Part shown: positions 50,205 to 64,000 of the stretch, one piece after another | How positions within the stretch are numbered: the first letter of the stretch is position 1 | Layout of the letters: each line of letters begins with the position of its first letter | Assembly (NCBI GenBank): GCA_037039925.1 | Contig: JAXRKP010000013.1 | Coordinates: forward strand, 448,316-512,315 | DNA: 64,000 nucleotides | Direction: 5' to 3' | DNA from: Doris montereyensis | Taxonomy: Eukaryota; Mollusca; Gastropoda; Nudibranchia; Dorididae | Made by a program: the position numbers and the translations under genes | Notes under the pieces: generated by a model | Seen by the model: only the letters and a program-made list of their open reading frames with translations | Told to the model about the DNA's origin: nothing | The model's database searches: none

Positions 50205-52100
50205 AATCATGCAAGACTCTAGATCTAGATCTAGTCTGGTATAGATAAAATAGTAGGCTCCCAAAATAGTATTTGTTTTCGTCATTAGAACTGTTCCTTT
50301 ATCTTTAATAGAGATCTATATTATAACATAATATAGATCTAACATCTTTTTTTTTTTTTACACAAATTCTTTTGATTGGATTCACTAGATCTAGCCTAGA
50401 TTACTAAGATTATCCAGAATCTAATATCCAGTCTAAATCTAGCACATTGAGGTTTAGATCTACATCTAGAGAATCTAGATCTAGATCTATATATATTTAT
50501 ATATCTAGGTTGTTTTAGATTTCTAGATCTAGAGTAGATCTCAGATCTAGATCTAGAATCTAAAGATCTAAATACTTTTTTTCTCGCAAATCAAGTTTCC
50601 GATATTACTTACCTAAGTTAAAATCTAGATCTAGTTATCTGGAGCTTAACTGTGGACGGTCATAATAAAATAAACTCTTTAAAAGACAGCATGCAAAGGC
50701 AATGATGTGGAGTCCTGAAGTGTGTAGTGTTAGTGTAGTGTGTAGGCGAAATTTTGACTTTTCTTTGACTTCCTCCACAGTGGCTCATTCGTATTATGTA
50801 GTGTGTAGATAGGCAGACACGAGTTTTACCGAGAATCCAGATCTTTTTAAGCATTTAAGTTTAAACTTAAACCGCCTCAAAGGTTAACAATATATTGTTG
50901 ATAAAGAAGAGACAACCCATTTTCACTTTTTTTCAGCAACAAAAAATTGTAATATAAATGACTACATGTATCTAGATCTAGATCTAGAATCTATACTGTA
51001 AATATTTTCCCGATCGTAATGATGAAATCAGAAATGAGTATTTGCATGGTCTAATAAAAGTAATAAAGGCTGATGCCCAGAATCACGAGATTAATTTACA
51101 AGGACAACGGCAGCGAGTGGTGATTTGTTATGTATAGAATGGCTCAAAGAATTTTGAGTTTACCATAAGTCATTAGACCTAATTTGTAGAACTCGACCCA
51201 GCTTTTATCTTATGCGATGTGGTGTACATGATGTAAGTTTTTTCATGGACGCAAGGTTTTTGAGGTTTTGCACTAGAAGGTCTGGCAACACAAGGCGATT
51301 CTTTACCAAGTTCAAGGCCTAATAAAAGGTCATGGGTTAAGGACGTTGACTTGCATGCGATTTGCATTCGGTGTTAGCTACACCTCTACTCTACACACAC
51401 ACACACCACAAAATACAAAGTAAAGTGAAGGGGACAGGATAGTGACAGTCAGTGACAGAGTTAGTAGGCTGGGCCTAGTCAGTGCTTGTTTCAGATGAAG
51501 ACAGTTTTAAAGTTACCTAAATTGGCTACATTTATTGCTTCACGTCTACATTCTCGATCTAAATCTGGAAAGCAGAATATAATTCTTTATTGCAGTTGTT
51601 GCACGACAATCTTCAATCCACTGCAGGTATATAAATCTTAGTAATTTTACGGTTTAGCGGCGTAAAGAAAGTAGGTCAAATTTGTACTCGATATCAGTAT
51701 CGGCTTAGATCTACACTTAGAGGTGAAATGAAGAAATATGTCCACTATCCCTCACCCCCTACCCCCTACCTCCACACCATAGTCGCATAGTGGGGCAGGT
51801 GGGGTGGGGAAGGGGCGTTCAGGGTAAGAAATTGTGTATATATTTCTTCATTCTCATTTTTCAATGTAGATCTAAGCTGATATCGAGTACAAATTTGACA
51901 CACTTTCTTTTACGTCTCCAAACAGTAAAATTACCTTTAGTACAAATCTAGTCTCGATCTAGATTTAAATCTACCTGCAAAGACTGCATATTTTTCAAAA
52001 ATATCATTTCAAGCACATCTTCAGACCATCATAGATCTAGTTCACACTTCAGGCCATTCTCTTGATAACAGAACTACTTAGATCTAGATATATCTATTGG
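50205..52100. repeat. Field of AGATCT/TCTAGA palindromic words
   Basis: Overlapping CTAGATCTAGATCTAG words occur near 50220, 50465, 50480, 50530, 50550, 50625, 50975, 51955 and 52080, with many single AGATCT or TCTAGA sites between. The sequence is otherwise AT-rich and non-coding. The same dodecamers appear sparsely elsewhere (28770, 46615, 59655, 60482, 60610). Confidence 0.75.
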
Positions 52101-52104
52101 GGTG

Positions 52105-52262
52105 TAGTCAAAGTCAAAATATTATGGTCAAGGGGAATAGCTGAGGCGAGCTTCGGGAATAGCCAATACAAAATATGAAATGAAGCAAAAATACAAGACA
52201 TGTAATTCACCTTAGAACCCGGTCTGCCTAAAAACCCGCTCTTCCTGTCTTCCGAGGACTGG
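52105..52262. repeat. Dispersed repeat, copy 2 (related to 38.46-38.95 kb)
   Basis: Blocks TATGGTCAAGGGGAATAGC, GAAGCAAAAATACAAG and CTTAGAACCCGGTCTGCCTA follow the same order as in the 38.8 kb copy. Confidence 0.6.
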
Positions 52263-52319
52263 GTTCTTAAGCGGACACCGCTGTATATAAATGCATTTAT
52301 ATAGCGCCATTGACCTCAA

Positions 52320-52930
52320 TTATTTAAGGTAGACAGGAAAGCATGCATCATTAAGACATTGATAGATCATTGTCGCAATTTCATCATTTATATCCGATAC
52401 GATATTTCACTGGCAGCCAGTGTAATTCTTTCAGTGTTGGTGTGATGTGGTCAGTCTTTTTTTAAACTAAACGTGCTGCACTAATTTGGACGCTGTAGTT
52501 TATTTATATACAATTTTCTGCCACCCCAGCCAAAGTGAGTTACAATAATCAATTCTAAATAAATGTCAAAGGAACATGCTAATTTATTTGCTGTATTTTA
52601 TGTAATAAGGGGCCTAATATGAGCAATTGTGCGTAATTCAGAATAACAGAATTTTCTTATGTGGGGAAATATGATCGTCCACTGAGAGAGCTGAATCAAA
52701 AATGACTCAAAGGTTTTTAACTCTGGTCTTTACTGGAATTGGGAATGTTTATGCCACATATCGTGGTAATGGAAATGGTCAGATCCTTTATTTTAGATCT
52801 AGTTCCAAAAACAATTACTTCAGTTTTATATCCATTTAACTTCAACTTGTTGGACATCATACGGGCAGAAATTTCTGAGACATATTTCTAAATCAGTAAG
52901 AATATGGCGTATGTTTGCACAATGTGATGA
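52320..52930 (-). mobile_element. CR1/L2-type LINE remnant (C-terminal half of RT)
   Basis: On the minus strand the frames give MSNKLKLNGYKTEVIVFGTR, then a NIPNSSK... stretch, SRLDYCNSL-like and KELHWLPVKYRI-like blocks, and LNDACFPVYL. The sequence NKLKLN..KTE...FG, ....LDYCNSL..G, LHWLPV..RI, Y.CL...P.YL is the classic post-catalytic region of CR1/L2-type elements. Several stops and frame changes are present. Confidence 0.8.
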
Positions 52931-53590
52931 TTTATGCCATTGGGTGTCATTAGCGTATGTGTGATAAATGTTCAAATCCACCATATTCTTACATTAGTCA
53001 TTACAAAAATAGTCTTTTCCTACTTTAACAGGGATCATGCTCAAGTTCATTATTTATCATTAATGACAGACAATCATTAATGGCAAACCAAATGAGAGAC
53101 AGCTCCTTTAACCATTAATGACAAATAGTGGCAAAGTCTATCCGTCATAATAACGAACAGCGCTGGCCTTTTCCATTATATGGGTTTTTAAAATGTTGAA
53201 TATCTCAGGATCAGTTTTCTATTTCATACTTTGTGAGAATAAAATATGAACGTCATTCAATCTAGGTAAAAACTAAAATTCATATTATATATAAATATAT
53301 TATACATCTCTGAATCTTTGCACATATATATAGATCTTTCTTTTTCTTTAGCAGTTACCATTTCTACCTTTCGGTGCATAGGTTCAGATGCCCGAGATGA
53401 ACTTTTCTTCAGGATGCCCTGTCCTGGCATTTTCTGTTTCCTTCCAAAACAGTTAAATTTCTATGCTTCAATGCCTCTTTTATATCTTCTTTCCACTTTC
53501 TCCGAGGTCTGCCTTTTGCTCTTTTACCTTGGCACTATGTACTGATTTAGCTATTCTATTGTCATCCATTCTGTTTACATGCCCAACCTA
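52931..53590. other. Unassigned stretch
   Basis: AT-rich. The ATTAATGA words at 53055-53130 form local inverted repeats. No coding was recognised, although the right end grades into the LINE 3' region. Confidence 0.35.
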
Positions 53591-56100
53591 TCTCAGTTGA
53601 TTTATTTCTATCTTAGTTTTTTATGCCATCTGCTTTGGTTTGATCTCTTATTGTTGTGTTTCTGATTTTGTCTCTTTTAGTTTTCCCTGCAGCACTTCTT
53701 AGATATTTCATTTCAGCTGCTTGTACTCTACTGTATTCTCTACTGTCTAAGGTCCAGGTTTCGCTGCCATGGAGGAGAGTAGGATAATAAACTGTGTTGT
53801 ATACTGCCATTTTGGTTTTTGTTGACAATTCTTGTTTACATTCCTATAAATGCATTTCCTACTATGGTTTTATATAATCATTGCCTTTGGAATCTCTGGC
53901 TAATTTCTTCTCTTAGTTTTCCCTCTGAGTAACTCATGGGTAATTGTAGCATTCAGACCTTTTCTAAATTCTCCCTGGCCAATTTAAGATTTTGTGTTTT
54001 AGCTCTTGTTTTGGTTTTTCTTTGCATAATTTACTTTCATTCCTTGTTTATTATTTCATTATTCATCAAGTTGATATTCGACTGAAGGTCTCTTTCTGAT
54101 TATCTAAACAGAACTAAATCAAAGCATTGATACATTTAGTAATTTACTGGCTTGAGCTACCTACATTCATTTTCTTCATATTTAAGGATTCTTTTGTCAC
54201 TAAATCCATAAATATGATAAACAAAAGAGGACTTTTGATACACCTACAACCCTTTCTTACTCCTATATCTACATCAAATTCTGCAGATATGTTTCCAGAT
54301 ACTCTCACTGCACATGTTGGTTTATTGTAAAAACTTTTAATGGCTTCTATTAAATTTTGCTCTACATAATTGTTCTTTTAAAGAAGGCCATAGTTTGTCT
54401 CTCCTCACGATGTCAAATGCCTTTTCTAAGTTAATAAAACACAGGTGCAAGTCAATGTTTCTCTCAAGGAATTTTTCTATTATTTGTCTAATTGTAAATA
54501 TGTGATCTTGTACACTTCTTCCTGGTCTAAATCCACTCTACTGATGTTCTTCAATCTGATCCTCTACTCTTTTCCTTTGTCTCATTTCCTGTATCCTGGC
54601 ATACACTTTTCCCGGCACGCTAAGTAGGGATATCCCTCTATAGTTTGGAGCATTCCATAGTTGATTCTTTCTTGTGTATTGGTACTACCGTTCCCTTTTT
54701 CCAGTCGTCTGGCACCTGTATAAATTTAGAAACACTCCATGCTTGTTGATATATATATTGCATGTCATGTAGTTTGTCTGCCTCTCTCCTTTTGGTTTTT
54801 AATCATTTCTGGATAAACTTGATCTGCTCCTGGCACCTTTCCTCATTTCACTTTTTCTTATAGTTGTTTAGATTTCTTCCAGCTGTTTAGATTTCTTCCA
54901 TTGATATATCTACATCTTCAGCTGTCTCCTCTGGATTATTTTTTACTCTTCCTTATTGATCTGTACTCTTTGTCTCATATGTTCTTGAGGGATTGTTGAA
55001 AATGCTTTCTGCGTGTTTCCATAATTTCACTGTCTTCTTTCATTATTTCTCCTTTGGCGTTCTCAATTTGTCGTATTGGGCATGTTTTGGTCTTTCTCAT
55101 GCTGTTCATTGCTCCCAGAACAGCTTTGATTTCCTTGATAAATTTCTTGAAGTCTTTGTCCAAACACTTCCCATTGTTCCTGTTTTGCTTTCCTCACTTC
55201 CTCTTTGGCGATAGTTCTTTACTCACATAATCTATCCTATTCTCTGGTCTCTTTGTTTGCAAGTATTTCTTCCAGACATCCTTCTTTTCTTTGATCTTAG
55301 TCTTGACATTCTCATTCCACCATGCTGTTCTGTTTCTATCTCCTTTAATTTGTTCCTACCCAGACGTCTTCATGACAACTGAGGAGTGTTTCTTTATACA
55401 TTTTGCCACTTTTCTTCTACTGTGCTATCATTCAGATCCATCTGCCTTTCACTGATAAATCTTTTTATCCTAGATTGGTATATATCTAATTAGTTCCTTT
55501 ATTTGATCTGTTTTACTATTGCTTTATTTAGTTCCTTTTTATTTTAAGTTTAGTAGCTTTCTTCTCTTTCCTTTTCTGTTTGTTTTCCTCAGTGAGTAAT
55601 CTCATTGTGACAATCACTAGGCGAGGATCACTAAATATTTCAGCTTTTCTGTTTACTCTTGCATCCATGATACTGTAAAAAAGGAGCTGCTAACTATATG
55701 TAGTCCATGATTAACTTTTCATATCTGTCTTCATTTACCCATGTATATTTTTGGATATCTTTATGAAGAAAAAAGGTGTTAGCTATTTTCATGTTATTCT
55801 TTAGCCAAAAACCTATGAGTCTCTCTCCATTTGGAGAAGGTGTTGTCTCTTCTTCCTTACCTATTACTCCTTGTGATGTTTCTACATTGTTGCCTACTCT
55901 AGCATTTAAATATCCTTAAACCATTCGTTCCTGTTTGGGTTTGAGATTCTCTGCAGCTATTTATAAATCATTTTCAGAGATATCTTTTTCTCCTTTAATG
56001 ATGTCTTTGTATGGTCCATAAGCTATTAATAATTTCATTTTCTTTCCTTTTTCTTTACCTATCTCCAATTGAGGTTGCTAAATTTTGTCACTATAAGTAG
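53590..56100 (-). mobile_element. LINE copy 2, inverted relative to copy 1
   Basis: On the minus strand the endonuclease C-terminal half (GEKDISENDL, LNARVGNNVET, NNMKIAN) begins at about 56000. It is followed by MDLNDSTVEE, NAKGEIMKEDSEIMET, NPEETAEDVDISMEEI, VPDDWKKGTVVPIHKK and decayed palm motifs. The C-terminal TVYYPTLLHGSETWTLDSRE and the region to about 53590 complete it. Copy 1 (2842-4860) shares this wording but lacks this C-terminal portion. Many stops make it dead. Confidence 0.88.
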
Positions 56101-56323
56101 TATGAATGAATCTGCCTAAGTGCATGGTTCGGCTTAATTGCATGGTTTTCTTTTACGTTGTCAAGAGACTTCCTAAAAGCCCTTGCTTGACTTTGTTCTG
56201 TGCTTTCTAACTTCTGAAGAAACTTTATCATACTCCTACGTTGACTTCAAGAATTTAGAATGAATTAAAAAATTATACATGTAATTTATCTTTTTCTCAG
56301 ACTTTTAGTATGGCCACTCATGA

Positions 56324-62250
<5,927 letters not shown>

Positions 62251-62671
62251 GTAAGTTTGTTTTCCTATGACTATAACTTCCTTTATTTTGTTTTCCAATT
62301 TTGCTTACTGAGACCTGCTTACCCCTGTGGTGTCATGCTTCTCAAGACTAATCTGAGACTGAGAGTGAAAGCTGTACTTATTCAATTATTACAAATAATG
62401 AAAATGATTACAGTGAGACACCCCTGCCTCATCACCCAGTCACTCACTATTTTCTCTTATCTTCTCTGACTTCATATCCCTTTAAGTTACTTTAACTTCA
62501 ACGTCATGTCATTATTGTCATAGTCCTTCATTTTATCCCCCTCCTCACCGTCATGGCTCGCTCATTCTATCATTCCCTTACTTTTAAATGATGCATTTTC
62601 CCTACTTATTTCTCCTTTTCTGGGGTTTTCTATTGCTATACTCTTCACTCTTTTTTCCTCTCTTGACTCAG
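62251..62671. other. METTL26 intron 5, first part
   Basis: Pyrimidine-rich, otherwise unassigned. Confidence 0.35.
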
Positions 62672-62865
62672 GTGTGAATGAGTATCCAGCTATAGGAAGA
62701 GAAAGATTTTTGGCAGAGTGTTAGTATGACACGCCTTGAAGGCTGCTCTACTGTATGCTCCTCAGGGAGTTGAGGGCTTTGAATGAAACGGCCTGCTGGG
62801 GGATAAATGATGTGCAGTCAGTGGGATACAGACTTATTATTAAATCCATCTTTATCTTTTAACAT
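62672..62865 (+). mobile_element. SINE family 2, copy 2 (plus strand, 5'-truncated)
   Basis: The body blocks GTGTGAATGAGTATCCAGCT, GCAGAGTGTTAGTATGACAC, GCTCCTCAGGGAGTTGAG and GGGGGATAAATGATG follow the order of the minus-strand copy at 26690-26990. The tRNA-like head is missing. Confidence 0.75.
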
Positions 62866-64000
62866 TTTGAGATGCTTACAGAGCAACATGTGAGCGTATC
62901 ATTGGATTTGGAACTTTCATTAAAATGCAGCCATTGCAACACAAAAAGTGTAGATAACTGTATTAATAATAAATACATAAAGGAACTGAAAAGTCAACAA
63001 CTTTGATACTTAAATCTAGGTCAACATGATTGCACGTAGGACTCATGCTGAATCAGCCATCCCCATCCCATAGGTGTGTAGAATGGTGATGAGTAAATTT
63101 TTCTCAATCTGAACATGTGTAATAAAAGATCTGATTTTTTGCTGCCCCATTGTTGAGTCAAATTTGCATAAAAAATATGGGAAGTTGCAATATTAAGAAG
63201 ATTTCCTGACCAGTTAAAAAAATCTTATGCCAATAATTGAAAACTCAATTAATTTCTATATGATATTAATTTTCATTGTGTAGGAACATTTTTCAAGATG
63301 TGCCAAAATCTAAATATGAGAAGCCATGGTACAGTAGTGAGGTTGTCAGGACTGATCACAAAATCTTGCAAAGTTTGAGTTATTGCTATTTCTGCGCTGT
63401 CTTGAAATAGCACTGAAAATGTCAGTAAAGAAGATAGACAAAAGTTATTTGAACAGTACGATAGAAATCAGCTAAAAGACCTAGTCCATCTGTCTACGAT
63501 TGTGCACACACATCCTGTTGATCATCTGTTTTTGTTTCTTTTTTTCCCCAAATGCCATACATCTTTCCTTTCCTTCCTTTTCCTTTCCTTTCACTGCGTT
63601 GTCATCACTTGGCACTTACCGCCTATAGACGACTTGAAATCATTGACACTTGACATGTGGACATGGAATGAAAGTGAGAGCATGAGAGATGTCATTAGTC
63701 TAGACAGCCTCTCCTTCCCTCACCTCGCTGTCATCAATTCATTCAGAGCACTGCTACAATGTGCTACATGTATACATAAGCCCACCGACAGGCCCTATTG
63801 TACGATGTCTGACTAGTCGTTATTGATATTGTCACCGCATAAATACGATTTTCCTCTTTAGGGTATTATTTATTTTACAGTCACATTAGACTTAGAGAAG
63901 AAGAAGATCTTTCTAAATCCGAGTTAATTATCTTTTTATCTCGCTATCAAGGTATTTTTTATTAACTTAAAGTTAAAGAAGAAAAAACCCACATGGATTT
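62866..64000. other. METTL26 intron 5 continuing to the window edge
   Basis: A potential exon at 63283-63408 has an acceptor (TGTAG|GA) in the right phase. However, it encodes NIFQDVPKSKYEKPWYSSEV instead of the expected NP(D/E)WG block, so it is not adopted. The rest is AT-rich with a C/T-rich patch at 63530-63590. Confidence 0.35.

Noticed and set aside
53613..53828. 71-codon minus-strand ORF as a host gene
   Set aside because: The LLHGSETWTL wording is the C-terminal region of LINE copy 2.
63283..63408. Phase-compatible exon after METTL26 exon 5
   Set aside because: The encoded sequence does not resemble the METTL26 C-terminus (NP(D/E)WG, NNKCL). The true exon is more likely past the window edge.

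Overview
The window is animal nuclear DNA. It is AT-rich and has spliced genes with GT-AG introns, many simple-sequence tracts, and several generations of transposable elements. The base habits fit a lophotrochozoan, most likely a mollusc and perhaps a gastropod: very long GA tracts, swarms of the AGATCT/TCTAGA palindrome, tRNA-derived SINEs and LINEs with APE-type endonucleases. That placement is inference. Nothing bacterial or viral was seen.

Host genes. Three multi-exon genes can be supported. (1) METTL26 (DUF938 methyltransferase-like, formerly C16orf13) is on the + strand, with exons at about 56324, 56527, 60068, 61356 and 62183. Its last exon appears to lie beyond the window. (2) An unrecognised gene is on the - strand (27484 to 19348), with six phase-matched exons. 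They encode an acidic N-terminus, a charged coiled coil and two C-terminal zinc-finger-like motifs. An X-box and a YY1-type motif sit about 150 bp upstream of its ATG. (3) A second unrecognised gene is on the - strand (40470 to 30981), with a 1.1 kb highly charged first coding exon and several short downstream exons. Part of its exon chain is missing. Single-base frame slips occur in several otherwise good exons, so the assembly or this allele carries small indels.

Mobile DNA, left to right. The first is a 5'-truncated LINE (2842-4860), whose sister copy is inverted at 53590-56100. Next comes a cluster of four PIF/Harbinger gene fragments (5745-7245), followed by a 1.7 kb, 52-bp minisatellite that seems to have grown out of Harbinger-type sequence (7201-8937). 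A LINE (9690-12603) is split by a Harbinger element (10531-12415, TSD TAA), which in turn holds a foldback element (11941-12332). Then come a Tc1-like remnant (12850-13400), a diverged tandem duplication (14.07-15.96 kb) and a CR1/L2-like LINE remnant (17.1-17.65 kb). A 1.34 kb inverted-repeat element (27621-28963) lies just upstream of gene 2. A LINE (28970-30705) carries a small piggyBac-type insertion (29498-30139).

The clearest nest is a 6.5 kb PIF/Harbinger element (43078-49578, TSD TAA). It carries a + strand transposase and a - strand MADF/BESS partner gene. A 2.66 kb piggyBac element (44536-47194, TSD TTAA) has landed in the last codons of the BESS exon. METTL26 intron 2 holds a pogo-like element (57095-58563) and a mariner-like element (58831-59932), both flanked by TA.

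The remainder is simple repeats, SINEs, dispersed repeats and unassigned AT-rich intergenic or intronic DNA.
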